Assembly: GCF_014873705.1 (NCBI RefSeq)
Contig: NZ_JADBDS010000002.1
Location: 372,001 to 436,000, forward strand
Length of the DNA: 64,000 nucleotides
Direction: 5' to 3'
Origin: Mycobacterium sp. OAS707
GTDB lineage: Bacteria > Actinomycetota > Actinomycetes > Mycobacteriales > Mycobacteriaceae
The position numbers were made by a program, and so were the translations under genes. Positions within the stretch are counted from its first letter, which is position 1, and the number at the start of each line of letters is the position of its first letter. Under the pieces are notes generated by a model that was not told the DNA's origin, made no database searches, and was given only the letters and a program-made list of their open reading frames with translations. This document shows positions 49,299-59,533 of this stretch, one piece after another.

Positions 49299-50795
49299 CT
49301 ACGGGCCGTTGTGAACCCAGTCGCGCGGACGTAGCCGCCATGTCGCTCGCGCATAATCGAGTTCCGAGTACGGCCATTGGGTGACGATCCGGCCGGTGGG
49401 CGAACGGTAATAGCTGTCGCACTGCGTCCAGATGGTGCGCTCCAGATCGGAGTTGACCTCTTCATTGAAGCGTTGCTCGGCTTCTGGACGCACGTCGATG
49501 AAGCCACCTCTGCGCGCAAGTCGGCTGACCGCACTGGCGACCAGGCGTGCGCCGGCCTCCAGGATGTAGATGATCGAATTCGCACCCTGGTTGGTGTTCG
49601 GGCCGTACAGCATGAAGAAGTTCGGAAATCCGCTCACCGCAACGCCCAGATACGCGCGAGGGTCCAAACCCCAGCGCTGGTGCAGCCGCTGGCCGCCGAT
49701 GCCGATGACCTCGAGACCCGAGAGGTAGTTGCTCGTTTCGAACCCCGTCGCCAACACAATCGCGTCAACGTCGACCGCACCGCGGGATGTGATCACCGAT
49801 GTGGCGGTGATCCGGTCGATCGGATTTGTCACAAGGTCCACGTGTGCGTGTTGCAGTGCCGTGTAATACTTTTCGCCGAGCAGCACGCGTTTGCACCGGA
49901 ACGGATAGTGCGGTGTCAATGCCTCTCGCAGTGAGTCGTCCTCGACGTGGCGCCGCAGGAAGTTCTCCGAAATCTTCTGCACCGTGGCCAACCGCGGATG
50001 ACCCGGTGTCAGCGCCGTGTTGTCGTGTTGCAGCTTCCACAGCCGCCAGCGTTCACGCAACGCCGCCCACGGGTGCCGGCGGAAGCGTGCCAGTTCCTCA
50101 ACTGTGTACAGGCGGTCCTCCTTGGGCACCATCCACGGCGGAGTGCGCTGAAAGACTGTCAATTGCGCGGCCGTGGCGGCAAGTTCGGGAACCACCTGCA
50201 CGCCGCTGGCGCCGGTGCCCACGACCGCCACGCGCTTGCCGGTCAGGTCGACGCTGGCGTCCCACTCAGCGGTGTGCATCAAGTCCCCGGCGAAATCGGC
50301 CAGCCCCTCGATATCGGGATACCGCACGGCACCGAACAATCCGACCGCGCTGACGACGACATCGGCGGCGATGGTTCTGCCGTCGGCCAGTTCGACTCCC
50401 CACCGTGACACCTGTTCGTCCCAGACCAATCTGTGCACGCGCGTGCCGAGCATCAAGTGCCGACGCAGATCGAAGTCGTCGGCGACTTTTTCCAGATAGG
50501 CGAGGATCTCCGGCTGGTAAGCGTAAGTGCGTGTCCAACCGCGGTTGGGGGCGAACGAGAATGAATACAGGTGGCTCTGGATATCGCAGGCCGCGCCGGG
50601 GTAAATGTTCTGCCTCCAGGTGCCGCCGACGCCGTCGGCGCGTTCAATGATCAGCAGATCGTCGATGCCCTTGCGCCGCAATGCGACTGCAGTCGCCAGT
50701 CCACCGAAACCCGCACCGATGATGACCACCTTCGGCGAACTGCGGTGGCGCAGCGCCCGCGCTCGACCGGCGAGGTATCGGCGGCGCGAACTCAT
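49299..50795 (-). CDS. Baeyer-Villiger-type flavin monooxygenase (2)
   Basis: A 498-residue FAD/NADPH monooxygenase: FAD site 'VVIIGAGFGGLATAVALRRKGI', fingerprint FAGDLMHTAEW (FxGxxxHxxxW, intact), NADPH site 'RVAVVGTGASGVQV'. Oxygenates ketones to esters or lactones. ATG 50795 overlaps the upstream monooxygenase's TGA by 4 bp (ATGA), so the two are coupled. No substrate can be assigned. Confidence 0.92.
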   Translation of the reverse strand: MSSRRRYLAGRARALRHRSSPKVVIIGAGFGGLATAVALRRKGIDDLLIIERADGVGGTWRQNIYPGAACDIQSHLYSFSFAPNRGWTRTYAYQPEILAYLEKVADDFDLRRHLMLGTRVHRLVWDEQVSRWGVELADGRTIAADVVVSAVGLFGAVRYPDIEGLADFAGDLMHTAEWDASVDLTGKRVAVVGTGASGVQVVPELAATAAQLTVFQRTPPWMVPKEDRLYTVEELARFRRHPWAALRERWRLWKLQHDNTALTPGHPRLATVQKISENFLRRHVEDDSLREALTPHYPFRCKRVLLGEKYYTALQHAHVDLVTNPIDRITATSVITSRGAVDVDAIVLATGFETSNYLSGLEVIGIGGQRLHQRWGLDPRAYLGVAVSGFPNFFMLYGPNTNQGANSIIYILEAGARLVASAVSRLARRGGFIDVRPEAEQRFNEEVNSDLERTIWTQCDSYYRSPTGRIVTQWPYSELDYARATWRLRPRDWVHNGP

Positions 50796-52555
50796 CGAAT
50801 CTCGAACCCCTCCGGCGTGCCGGTTGCCCTCGACGCCTCCAGGATGCTGGCGTACTCCGTCGGAGCACCGTAAAAGAAGCTGCCCTGGCGCGTCACGGCG
50901 TTCGCGTGGCCCTCCCGGTTGTAGTACCCGGGTGTGCAGGCCTTGGCCCGCCCGGCGCTGGCCGCCGAACGGTCGATCACCGTTTGGACCCAAGCATCCT
51001 CGGCGTCGGGCGAAGCCTCCATCTCGGTCACGTCGTGGCGCAGTGCCCAGGCGATCACCGCTGCGGTGTGACGCGCCTGCACGTCAAGCAGATACGGAAA
51101 GTTCACGGTGAAGCCGGCCTGAGCGATGCTGAGGATGAAACAGTTCGGGAAGCCGTTGACGCTCAGCCCGTGCAGCGTGCGAATCCCGTCGCGCCATTTG
51201 GCCGTGAGCGACAGGCGGTCTCGGCCGATGATCTCGAAACCGGTGCGTCGCGCGTAATCGGTGCCGACTTCGAAGCCGGTCGCGAAGATGAGGCAATCCA
51301 CCGCGTGGTCGACGCCGTTGACGACGACACCATCGGGGGTGATCTTCTCAACACCCTTGCCCCGGGTGTCGACCAGTGTGACGTTGGCGCGGTTGAACGT
51401 GTGTAGATACGCATCGTGAAAGCACGGCCGTTTGCAGAAGTACCCGTACCACGGTTTGAGCGCTTCGGCGGTCGCACGGTCGGCGACGATCGAGTCGACT
51501 CGCGCCCTGATTTCCTCCATCTTGGCGAAGTCGGCCATTTCCACTGTGTGCAAACGCTGTTCGTCCGACATTCCTTCGATGCGGGTCTGCCGCATCACGA
51601 ACAGCTTCTTGACGATGCTGGTCCATGCGTCGTCGACGAGATCCTCCTCGGCGGAACCGCCCGCCGTCAGCAGCTGGAAGTTCTCGATGCGTCGCTGCTG
51701 CCAGCCATCGCCCAGGCTCGCCGACCAGTTCGGATCGGTCGGCCGATTGCCACGGACGTCGACGGTAGACGGCGTGCGTTGAAACACCAGAAGGTGTTCC
51801 ACCGCTTTGGCAAGGTGCGGCACGCACTGGATGGCGGTGGCGCCGGTCCCGATGATTCCTACGCGCTTATCCGACAGCTTCGCCAGATCGGCCCCGGTGT
51901 AGGAGTAGTCCCACCGACTGGTGTGAAACGCATGTCCGCTGAAGTCGGAGATGCCGTCGATGCCAGGAAGTTTCGGCTTCTGCAGGTACCCGTTGGCCAT
52001 CGCCACAAAACGTGCCCGGATTGCGTCTCCGTGGTTGGTCGAGATGATCCAGCGGGAAAATTCTGCCTCCCAACGAATTTCATTGACCTCGGTCTGCAAG
52101 CAGATGTCCCGGTACAGATCGTAGTGTTCGGCGATGCGTCGACAGTGAGCGAAGATCTCCTCACCCTTGGCGTACTTCTCCGTCGGGATGTAGCCCAACT
52201 CCTCGAGCAGCGGCATGTACACATATGACTCGACGTCGCACGCGATGCCTGGATAACGGTTCCAGTACCAGGTGCCGCCGACGTCGGCGGCCTTGTCGAT
52301 CAGCCTGATGCTCTGCACGCCCAATTCGCGCAGTCGAGCCCCGACAAGCAGCCCGCCGAACCCGGCGCCGACGATCGCGACGTCAACCTCATCGGACAAC
52401 GGGTCGCGGGTGAAGTCCGGATCGCTCCAGGGGTCCTTCGCAAATCCGGCAAACGGGCCCGCGATCTCGACGTACTGCGCGATCCCGTCGGGCCGTAATC
52501 GCCGGTCCCGTTCAAAGGCGTATTTCTCCCGCAGAGCATCTGCATCGAATGCCAC
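50792..52555 (-). CDS. Baeyer-Villiger-type flavin monooxygenase (1)
   Basis: A 587-residue FAD/NADPH monooxygenase: '[19 protein letters not shown]' FAD site, fingerprint [11 protein letters not shown] intact, NADPH site '[13 protein letters not shown]'. It is longer than the second copy by an N-terminal extension (1-55) and has a C-terminal '[11 protein letters not shown]' typical of cyclopentadecanone/steroid-type BVMOs. ATG 52555. First gene of the pair. Together they may act on one ketone in sequence or form isoenzymes. Confidence 0.92.
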   Translation of the reverse strand: MAFDADALREKYAFERDRRLRPDGIAQYVEIAGPFAGFAKDPWSDPDFTRDPLSDEVDVAIVGAGFGGLLVGARLRELGVQSIRLIDKAADVGGTWYWNRYPGIACDVESYVYMPLLEELGYIPTEKYAKGEEIFAHCRRIAEHYDLYRDICLQTEVNEIRWEAEFSRWIISTNHGDAIRARFVAMANGYLQKPKLPGIDGISDFSGHAFHTSRWDYSYTGADLAKLSDKRVGIIGTGATAIQCVPHLAKAVEHLLVFQRTPSTVDVRGNRPTDPNWSASLGDGWQQRRIENFQLLTAGGSAEEDLVDDAWTSIVKKLFVMRQTRIEGMSDEQRLHTVEMADFAKMEEIRARVDSIVADRATAEALKPWYGYFCKRPCFHDAYLHTFNRANVTLVDTRGKGVEKITPDGVVVNGVDHAVDCLIFATGFEVGTDYARRTGFEIIGRDRLSLTAKWRDGIRTLHGLSVNGFPNCFILSIAQAGFTVNFPYLLDVQARHTAAVIAWALRHDVTEMEASPDAEDAWVQTVIDRSAASAGRAKACTPGYYNREGHANAVTRQGSFFYGAPTEYASILEASRATGTPEGFEIR

Positions 52556-52643
52556 GCGGTGTCCTCCACCAAGGTCCAGCTAATTACCGTTCCTGCATCT
52601 TCAATCACATCGGCAGCCCTGGCAAGAGTCCTACCCTTGTTCT

Positions 52644-52803
52644 ATGTCGCGTCGGCTGGTGGTGCTTGCGTTCGCGCTGCTGGTGCTCGGCGGACAGGGG
52701 CAGGCTTGGCGGCACCACCGGATCAGCCTGCCCCCACGATCCAGCTGCCCGCCGAGATCCCGACCGTCCAGCTTCCGGCGCCCATTCCCCCGGGCTGTTG
52801 TAG
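52644..52803 (+). pseudogene. Possible frameshifted small exported protein
   Basis: ATG 52644 gives a convincing signal-peptide start (MSRRLVVLAFALLVLGGQGQA). The natural continuation, a Pro-rich tail (LAAPPDQPAPTIQLPAEIPTVQLPAPIPPGCC), is in the +1/-1 frame relative to it, so a one-base slip in the GGGG run at about 52693 would fix the gene. No clear stop follows in that frame before the uvrA end. Low confidence. Confidence 0.25.
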
Positions 52804-52806
52804 CGG

Positions 52807-55188
52807 TCAGGCCCCGACGTACTCCGCTAGGTGCTCGCCCGTGAGGGTGGAGCGGTCGGCGACGAGGTCGGCAGGGGTGCCCTCGAAGACGACGCGCCCG
52901 CCGTCGTGGCCGGCACCAGGGCCCAGGTCGATGATCCAGTCCGCGTGCGCCATCACCGCCTGATGATGTTCGATCACGATGACCGACTTACCTGAGTCCA
53001 CGAGCCGATCGAGCAAGTCGAGCAGCTGCTCGACGTCGGCGAGGTGCAGGCCGCTGGTCGGCTCATCAAGGATGTACAGCTCCCCTTTATCGGCCATCTG
53101 CGCGGCGAGCTTGAGCCGCTGACGCTCGCCACCCGACAACGTGGTCAGCGGCTGGCCCAGTGACAGGTAGCCGAGGCCGACGTCGGCGAGTCGCTCGAGA
53201 ACCTTCTGCGCGGCAGGCACTTTCGCGTCCGCCTCACCGAAGAAGGCCAGCGCGTCGGTCACCGACATCGCGAGCACCTCACTGATGTCGCGACCGCCCA
53301 GCTTGTACTCGAGCACGGATGCCTCAAACCTCTTGCCGTCACACACATCACATGGTGTCGCAACCCCGGCCATCATCGCCAGATCGGTGTAGACGACGCC
53401 TGCGCCGTTACAGTTCGGGCAGGCGCCCTCGGAGTTCGCGCTGAACAGTGCCGGCTTCACATCGTTTTGTTTGGCGAACGCCTTGCGGATGGGCTCGAGC
53501 AGTCCCGTGTACGTCGCCGGATTGCTGCGTCGGGAGCCGCGGATCGGCGTCTGATCCATCGCGACCACACCATCCAAGCCTGCGACAGATCCGTGGATCA
53601 GCGAACTCTTGCCCGAACCCGCAACGCCTGTCACGACGACCAGCACGCCCTGCGGGATGTCGACATCGACCTCCTGCAGGTTGTGGGCGCTCGCACCGCG
53701 GATCTTCAACGCGCCGTTGGGTTTCCGCACCGACTTCTTCAGCGTGGCGCGGTCGTCGAGGTGTCGTCCGGTGAGTGTGCCGCTGCGCCTCAGCCCCTCG
53801 ACGGTGCCTTCGAAGACCACCTCGCCGCCCGCAGCGCCGGCCCCTGGGCCGAGGTCGACGACGTGGTCGGCGATCGCGATCGCCTCCGGCTTGTGCTCTA
53901 CGACGAGCACGGTGTTGCCCTTGTCCCGTAACTGCAGCAGAAGGTCGTTCATCCGCTGAATGTCGTGCGGGTGCAGGCCGATCGTCGGCTCGTCGAAGAC
54001 GTAAGTGATGTCGGTCAACGCCGACCCGAGGTGGCGAACCATCTTGACGCGCTGCGCCTCACCGCCCGACAGCGTTCCCGACGGCCGGTCGAGCGACAGG
54101 TAGCCGAGCCCGATTTCGACGAACGAGTCGAGGCTGTGTTGCAGCGCTGCCACCAGCGGCGCGACTCCGGGGTCATCGAGGCCCTTGACCCATTCGGCGA
54201 GGTCGCTGATTTGCATCGCGCAGGCCTCAGCGATGTTGGTGCCGTTGATCTTCGAAGACCGCGCCAGCTCGGAGAGCCGGGTGCCGTCACACTCCGGACA
54301 GGTGGTGAACGTGATCGCCCGGTCGACGAAGGCGCGGATGTGCGGCTGCATCGCGTCGACGTCCTTGGACAGCATCGATTTCTGGATCGTCGGGATCAAA
54401 CCCGAATACGTCAGGTTGACGCCTTCGACCTTGATCTTCGTCGGCTCCTTGTACAGCAGGTCGTTCAATTCCTTTTTGGTGTACTTGCGGATCGGCTTGT
54501 CGGGATCGAAGAAGCCGCAGCCGCGAAAGATCCTGCCGTACCATCCCTCCATGCTGTAGCCGGGGATGGTCAGCGCGCCGTCGTTGAGCGACTTGCTGTC
54601 GTCATAGAGCGCCGACAAGTCGAAATCGTTGACCGCGCCCCGGCCCTCGCAGCGCGGGCACATGCCTCCGGTGATGGAGAAGCTTCGCCGCTCCTTCACG
54701 GTTTTGCCGCCCTTTTCCAGCGTGACGGCGCCTGCGCCGCTGATCGAGGCGACGTTGAACGAAAAGGCCTGGGGTGAACCGATGTGCGGCTTGCCCAGCC
54801 TGCTGTACAGGATGCGCAGCATCGCGTTCGCGTCGGTCGCGGTGCCGACAGTCGAACGAGGGTCAGTCCCCAGCCTGTCCTGGCCGACGATGATCGCTGT
54901 GGTCAGCCCGTCCAGGACGTCGACGTCGGGTCGCGCCAGCGTCGGCATGAAGCCCTGCACGAACGCGCTGTAGGTCTCATTGATCAGCCGCTGCGACTCC
55001 GCGGCGATCGTGTCGAATACCAACGAGCTCTTGCCCGACCCCGAGACGCCGGTGAATACCGTCAGGCGGCGTTTCGGGATCTCGATGCTGACGTCCTTGA
55101 GGTTGTTCTCGCGGGCGCCATGCACCCGGATCACTTCATGACTGTCAGCGGCATGCAGTGCAGGCGAGCGGGTGGACTTCGTTGCCAT
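52807..55188 (-). CDS. UvrA-like ABC ATPase (UvrA2 type, no UvrB-binding domain)
   Basis: A 793-residue duplicated ABC protein: Walker A '[10 protein letters not shown]' near 47-56, signature '[10 protein letters not shown]' and '[10 protein letters not shown]', second Walker A '[10 protein letters not shown]', two '[12 protein letters not shown] / [12 protein letters not shown]' boxes, and Zn-finger CPxC pairs ([25 protein letters not shown]). At 793 residues it is shorter than UvrA (about 970) and lacks the UvrB-binding insert, matching UvrA2 proteins linked to drug tolerance. ATG 55188, 3 bp after the VOC stop. Confidence 0.92.
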   Translation of the reverse strand: MATKSTRSPALHAADSHEVIRVHGARENNLKDVSIEIPKRRLTVFTGVSGSGKSSLVFDTIAAESQRLINETYSAFVQGFMPTLARPDVDVLDGLTTAIIVGQDRLGTDPRSTVGTATDANAMLRILYSRLGKPHIGSPQAFSFNVASISGAGAVTLEKGGKTVKERRSFSITGGMCPRCEGRGAVNDFDLSALYDDSKSLNDGALTIPGYSMEGWYGRIFRGCGFFDPDKPIRKYTKKELNDLLYKEPTKIKVEGVNLTYSGLIPTIQKSMLSKDVDAMQPHIRAFVDRAITFTTCPECDGTRLSELARSSKINGTNIAEACAMQISDLAEWVKGLDDPGVAPLVAALQHSLDSFVEIGLGYLSLDRPSGTLSGGEAQRVKMVRHLGSALTDITYVFDEPTIGLHPHDIQRMNDLLLQLRDKGNTVLVVEHKPEAIAIADHVVDLGPGAGAAGGEVVFEGTVEGLRRSGTLTGRHLDDRATLKKSVRKPNGALKIRGASAHNLQEVDVDIPQGVLVVVTGVAGSGKSSLIHGSVAGLDGVVAMDQTPIRGSRRSNPATYTGLLEPIRKAFAKQNDVKPALFSANSEGACPNCNGAGVVYTDLAMMAGVATPCDVCDGKRFEASVLEYKLGGRDISEVLAMSVTDALAFFGEADAKVPAAQKVLERLADVGLGYLSLGQPLTTLSGGERQRLKLAAQMADKGELYILDEPTSGLHLADVEQLLDLLDRLVDSGKSVIVIEHHQAVMAHADWIIDLGPGAGHDGGRVVFEGTPADLVADRSTLTGEHLAEYVGA

Positions 55189-55191
55189 GCG

Positions 55192-55602
55192 TCAGCGCAG
55201 CTCCTGGATTCGGACCATGTTTCCGGCGGGGTCACGCAGCGCGCAGTCGCGAACGCCGTACGGCTGCTCCGTCGGCTCCTGGACCACCTCGACATCGCCG
55301 GCCTGCACGCGCTCGAATGTCGCGTCGAGGTCCTTGGTGGCCAGGTTGAGTTGGCCGTACGTGCCCTTGGCCATCATCTCTGCGATGAGGCGGCGCTCGT
55401 CGTCGGTGAGGCCCGGCGTGGCGGCGGGCGGGTAGAGCACGACATTCGTGTCGGGCTGGTTGGGCGGGCCGACGGTGATCCAGCGCATCTTGTCTCCTCC
55501 GACGTCGAGGCGGACCTCGAAGCCGAGGACGTCGCGATAGAACGCCAGGGATTCTTCCGGATCGTCGTGCGGCAACATGCTGGAGTGAATGGTGATGTCC
55601 AT
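55192..55602 (-). CDS. VOC / glyoxalase-like protein
   Basis: A 136-residue VOC-fold protein: 'TIHSSMLPHDDPEESLAFYRDVLGFEVRLDVGGDKMRWITVGPPNQPDTNVVLYPP' and 'LATKDLDATFERVQAGDVEVVQEPTEQPYGVRDCALRDPAGNMVRIQE'. The family includes bleomycin/antibiotic-binding proteins. ATG 55602, 5 bp after the AraC stop; followed by UvrA2 3 bp later. The operon reads as stress or drug response. Confidence 0.88.
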   Translation of the reverse strand: MDITIHSSMLPHDDPEESLAFYRDVLGFEVRLDVGGDKMRWITVGPPNQPDTNVVLYPPAATPGLTDDERRLIAEMMAKGTYGQLNLATKDLDATFERVQAGDVEVVQEPTEQPYGVRDCALRDPAGNMVRIQELR

Positions 55603-55607
55603 GTGCC

Positions 55608-56048
55608 TCACGGTAGATGCAGCCGAGCGGCGGGCGCTTCTCGATTCCTGATCGGTCTGGTGACCTGTTTCTCCACACATGACGGCATCCCGGGCGTCAC
55701 GCCCGCGGTTTGTTCCCGATAAGCACTGGGCGGCATCCCGACCAACTCGGTGAAGCGGGTGCTGAACGTGCCCAACGACGAGCAGCCGACGGCGAAGCAA
55801 ATCTCGGTCACGCTCATGTCGCTGCCTCGCAGCAGTGCCATCGCACGCTCGATGCGGCGCGTCATCAGATAGGAATACGGCGACTCCCCGTACGCGAGCT
55901 TGAACTGGCGCGACAGATGACCCGCCGACATGTTGACGCCGCGCGCCAATGCCTCGACATCCAATGGCTGTGCGTACTCGCGGTCCATCCGATCGCGGAC
56001 GCGGCGCAGCAGTTTGAGGTCGCGTAGCCGCTGCGCATCCGGGGTCAC
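55608..56048 (-). CDS. AraC-family regulator
   Basis: A 146-residue protein that is mostly the double HTH of AraC/XylS: 'VEALARGVNMSAGHLSRQFKLAYGESPYSYLMTRRIERAMALLRGSDMSVTEICFAVGCSSLGTFSTRFTELVGMPPSAYREQ'. No ligand domain, so it may respond through another factor or by abundance. GTG start at 56048. It leads the AraC-VOC-UvrA2 operon, which it probably activates. Confidence 0.9.
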   Translation of the reverse strand: MTPDAQRLRDLKLLRRVRDRMDREYAQPLDVEALARGVNMSAGHLSRQFKLAYGESPYSYLMTRRIERAMALLRGSDMSVTEICFAVGCSSLGTFSTRFTELVGMPPSAYREQTAGVTPGMPSCVEKQVTRPIRNREAPAARLHLP

Positions 56049-56071
56049 ACCCGGATCGTAACCTCGCGCGT

Positions 56072-58426
56072 CTACGTCCAGAATTCGTTCATGGGTTGCG
56101 CGTAACGGTCGTTGTCGGTCAGCGGCGGCAGTCCGAGTGAATCCTCGATGGTGCGCAGCAGGCTGTAATGGTCATAGCGGTCATCGGCGACGAACGCACC
56201 GTCGCGCATACCGCTAGCGACGGCGCCGGGCGACGGGATGACGACCGTGACGATGTGGTTGCCTTCGTTGCCGTTGCCCAGCGAAAGGTTGTTGTAGTCC
56301 TCGTCGAATGTGAGGAAGATGGCGCTCTTCTGCGTGGGGTCGTTCCACGTATCCGAATTCATGATGATGGGCAGCGTCTCCTGCAGCCATGCGTCGCCTG
56401 CCGCGACGTTGTACTGGTGTCCGCCAAGGAATTTCGGCGTGAGCTGGCTCAGCGCCCACTGGATGACTCCAGGCAGGGTGGTGGTTGGACCTTCCATGTT
56501 CGTCGCGTCGTCGGCGGCGAACCAGGCGAAATTGGGAGCCGAAGCGGGATAGGCGAGATCGGTTGCCATCTCTGACAGGTCGAACAGGTGGCTGTTCACT
56601 CGGGTCGGGTCGTCGTAGATGTCGTGGAAAGCGAGGAACGGCAGCCTGTCGGTGGGGGTGCTGTAGCCACCGCCACCCTCCATGTAACCGGCCCAGGTCT
56701 TGTGCGCCAACTCGATGTTGTCGGCCAGGTTCAGCGCGGGATCAAAGCAGTCGGCCGGGCAGTTGTAGTTGAGCCCGAAGTCCGAACCACCAATGATCGG
56801 ATAGTAATTCGGGTCGCTCGGGTGAGTCAGCGCGTAGTAGTTCGACGCCAGCCCGTAGTTGCCAATCAGGGCGTTCAGGTACGGCGCGTTCGGGCTACCG
56901 ACGATGTCGCTGAAGCCCTTGTTCTCCATGTAGACCATGAACACGTGATCGAGCGGGCCGACGTTCGAAGCCGGTCGTGTGAGTGGCGCCGGCGCCAGTC
57001 CCGCCGCACCGACTGTGAACGACAGGTTGTCGGCGTAGGCGTTGTTGTAGTTGCCCAGCACCGGGTTGCAGTCCTTCAGCGTCACCACCACACGGGCGGC
57101 GCGGGTGCCCACCGGGACGGTGCCTGCGGTATCGCGTTCGAGGAATCTGGTCAGGAACAAGCGATCGAGCACGCCGACGGGCCGGATCCCGCCGGTGCCG
57201 ATCGTGTCTCCGTTGGCATTCAGGAACTCGACGCGGACAGAGGCCGCGGAGGGGTCGATGGTGAAGCCGCCGAGATCTCCGCTCAGCGTGTAAGGCACTG
57301 CGCCACCGTCGATCTCGGTTGCCGCGGCACTGAGGTTCACGGTCTGGCTGAGCGTGGACGTGGCAACGGGTCCACCGCCGAAGAATTGCTCACCGCTATC
57401 GGGTGGCGCGCAAGCCGCACTGGGGAATCCGAGAAATGCCGGGAACGTCGGCCCGGGAGAGGACGTCGGCCACGGGAAGCGGCGCGCAGTGCCGTATTCG
57501 ATGACCGTCGGCGTGCCGGTCACCGTCCAGCCTGGCACGGTGACCGAGCTGTATCCGGACAACGAAGGGTCACCGAGTTCGGCGCCCGGATTCACCAGCA
57601 AGTTCGGGCCTACGACCGGTTGCACGGCGACGTGCTGGGCGGCTGTCGGCGAAAAGCCGAGCAGGGTCTGCTCGATCTCGCGTCGCGCGAACGCCAGCAG
57701 CGCCCACAGCGCCGGCTCATGAACGGGCGCAACGGGACCGGCGGTCATCGATGGCCCCAGCCCGGCCCACCCAAGCAGAGACGAGACGATATTCGTGACC
57801 ACATTCAACGGCGCCAGCGGCCCGCTGAACGGTGCGGGATGCGGTTGCGGCGGAATCGTTGCGATTGAGTTGGCTGTCAACGTGATTGGCGATGCCACCG
57901 CGGCTGGTGCAGCGAGGCTCGAGGTGTGGACGTCGACGGTCGGCGCCGTGCTGGTGAGTCGAACTGCGCTCGGTGACTGCACTGTCGAGGTCGCTGCGAC
58001 CGAGAGTTCTTTCGGCAGAGAGAATGTCGAGGCTGCCGTCGTCGTGCTTCGCGACGATGGCTTGACCGTCTTGCGGGTGCCACCTTTGGAGGACGTCGGG
58101 GGCGTGGTCGGGGCATCGTCGTCCCCGGCGGATGGGCTGCTCGTGGCCGCGGCGGGCTCGCCTTCGACCGTTGTCTGCGCCTCGGGCGTCGGTGCCTTCT
58201 CCGAAGACGTGGCATTCGACTCCGTCGACGAGGTCGACTCGACCGGCTTCGTCTTGTCCGTTGTCGAGGTGGACGAGGAATCGGCCGCACCAGTCGAGGC
58301 CGACGACGTGGTACTCGAGTCTGTTGGCGCTGCCAACGCCACCGCGGGCGTGGTGGCTACCGCCCAACCCACTCCCAGCGCGACAGCCAATGCGCCGACC
58401 CGGCCGACATAGGTGACGTGACCCAT
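56072..58426 (-). CDS. Large secreted phosphoesterase (PF04185-like) with Ser/Thr-rich leader
   Basis: A 784-residue exported protein: signal peptide about 1-32 (RVGALAVALGVGWAVATTPAVALAAP), a low-complexity Ser/Thr/Pro region (33-155), a lectin-like middle with 'NLLVNPGAELGDPSLSGYSSVTVPGW' near residue 270, and from about 490 a phosphoesterase core (HVFMVYMENKGFSDIVGSPNAPYLNALIGNYGLASNYYALTHPSDPNYY; later 'FLTFDEDYNN' and 'HYSLLRTIEDSLGL'), as in secreted acid phosphatases and phospholipase C relatives. ATG 58426 follows AAGGAGC. Confidence 0.88.
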   Translation of the reverse strand: MGHVTYVGRVGALAVALGVGWAVATTPAVALAAPTDSSTTSSASTGAADSSSTSTTDKTKPVESTSSTESNATSSEKAPTPEAQTTVEGEPAAATSSPSAGDDDAPTTPPTSSKGGTRKTVKPSSRSTTTAASTFSLPKELSVAATSTVQSPSAVRLTSTAPTVDVHTSSLAAPAAVASPITLTANSIATIPPQPHPAPFSGPLAPLNVVTNIVSSLLGWAGLGPSMTAGPVAPVHEPALWALLAFARREIEQTLLGFSPTAAQHVAVQPVVGPNLLVNPGAELGDPSLSGYSSVTVPGWTVTGTPTVIEYGTARRFPWPTSSPGPTFPAFLGFPSAACAPPDSGEQFFGGGPVATSTLSQTVNLSAAATEIDGGAVPYTLSGDLGGFTIDPSAASVRVEFLNANGDTIGTGGIRPVGVLDRLFLTRFLERDTAGTVPVGTRAARVVVTLKDCNPVLGNYNNAYADNLSFTVGAAGLAPAPLTRPASNVGPLDHVFMVYMENKGFSDIVGSPNAPYLNALIGNYGLASNYYALTHPSDPNYYPIIGGSDFGLNYNCPADCFDPALNLADNIELAHKTWAGYMEGGGGYSTPTDRLPFLAFHDIYDDPTRVNSHLFDLSEMATDLAYPASAPNFAWFAADDATNMEGPTTTLPGVIQWALSQLTPKFLGGHQYNVAAGDAWLQETLPIIMNSDTWNDPTQKSAIFLTFDEDYNNLSLGNGNEGNHIVTVVIPSPGAVASGMRDGAFVADDRYDHYSLLRTIEDSLGLPPLTDNDRYAQPMNEFWT

Positions 58427-58683
58427 CACCGCTCCTTGTTCGATAGGGCAGTTCAGCGTCAAGAAATGTACGCCGCGGCCGATCAACGAGGGGCCGAACT
58501 GAAGCAATCGGAGGGCTTACCCGCCCGATCCCCTGGCGAAGATGCCGAATATCCGTCGGCAGGTCCGGCAAATATCGCTTTCATAGCCCGCGCACAGATG
58601 CCGTCCAGCGCAATTGTGGGGTGGCTCACTCGATCGATTCACCCACACGACATCGGTTCAAGATCACGTATGCTTCTGCGACC

Positions 58684-59466
58684 ATGACGCAGCCGATCAT
58701 CGAATATGGCGACCCACGCTTAATCGCCGAGCAGTTGGACGAATCCGGAGTGGTGTGTCTCGAGGATGCGGTTCCGCACGAATGGCTGGCTCAAGCGCGC
58801 GCCGACGTGCAGGATCGGCTGCTGAACCACGGCGTCCACGACCACTTCATTCGGTCGCCTCAAGGCGAAGAACACAGCGCCGCAGAGGCTTTCATCAACA
58901 GCTCTTCGGTGCTGTCGCTGCTGACGGACATTGTGCGCACCCGCTTCCCGGAAGGACCGGCCGAGCTGGAGCTGACCGGCTCGGCCCTGCGCGTGATCGC
59001 AGGCCCGCGCGGCGAAGGCGACGCGTATTGGTTTCATTACGACGCCAGTGTGGTCACGATGGTCGTCCCGATATTTCTGCCGAATGCCGAACAGGGCAAC
59101 TCCGGGGAATTAGTGGGACTTTTCAATAAGCGCCCTTTCCGACGCTTTGTTCTCGCGAACATCATCGACAAAGCCGTCGGGCAAAGCCAGTTTTATCGCC
59201 GTCATATCTTGCGCCGTCTCGACGACAGCGACTATCTGCACAGAGTCGATATGGAAGTCGGCAATCTCTACCTGTTCTGGGGCTATCGCAGCCTACATGG
59301 CAACATGCCGTGCGAATCGGGCGCACTGCGCGCCACTCTGCTACTGCATTTCGGCCGCCCGCACGGCTCCAGCGACGCGTTGACGGCCGCGGTGCGGATC
59401 GGGCAGTCGCTGCGGACCCTCGGACAGAAGCGTGCAGGCACGGAGGTCACGGTCGGCGCGTACTGA
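58684..59466 (+). CDS. PhyH-like 2-oxoglutarate/Fe(II) oxygenase
   Basis: A 260-residue protein with the pattern of phytanoyl-CoA dioxygenase-like enzymes: 'YWFHYDASVVTMVVPIFLPN' gives the HxD iron pair, and 'WGYRSLHGNMPCESGALRATLLLHFG' gives the distal His and the 2OG-binding Arg. N-terminal 'QLDESGVVCLEDAVPHEWL' is the typical opening. Substrate unknown. ATG 58684; an upstream frame to 58621 is less likely. Divergent from the phosphoesterase gene. Confidence 0.75.
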   Translation: MTQPIIEYGDPRLIAEQLDESGVVCLEDAVPHEWLAQARADVQDRLLNHGVHDHFIRSPQGEEHSAAEAFINSSSVLSLLTDIVRTRFPEGPAELELTGSALRVIAGPRGEGDAYWFHYDASVVTMVVPIFLPNAEQGNSGELVGLFNKRPFRRFVLANIIDKAVGQSQFYRRHILRRLDDSDYLHRVDMEVGNLYLFWGYRSLHGNMPCESGALRATLLLHFGRPHGSSDALTAAVRIGQSLRTLGQKRAGTEVTVGAY

Positions 59467-59533
59467 CCCCGATGAAAGCCGTTGACCTCGCGTGATTTGC
59501 CGCTGTCTCGCACGTGAGCGATAGCATCGAGGC

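Noticed and set aside
53965..54777. Plus-strand frame opposite UvrA2
   Set aside because: Antisense to well-conserved ATPase motifs; composition is Arg/Asp-rich shadow coding.
56588..57868. Long plus-strand frame opposite the phosphoesterase
   Set aside because: Antisense to a gene with clear signal peptide, ribosome site and domain motifs.
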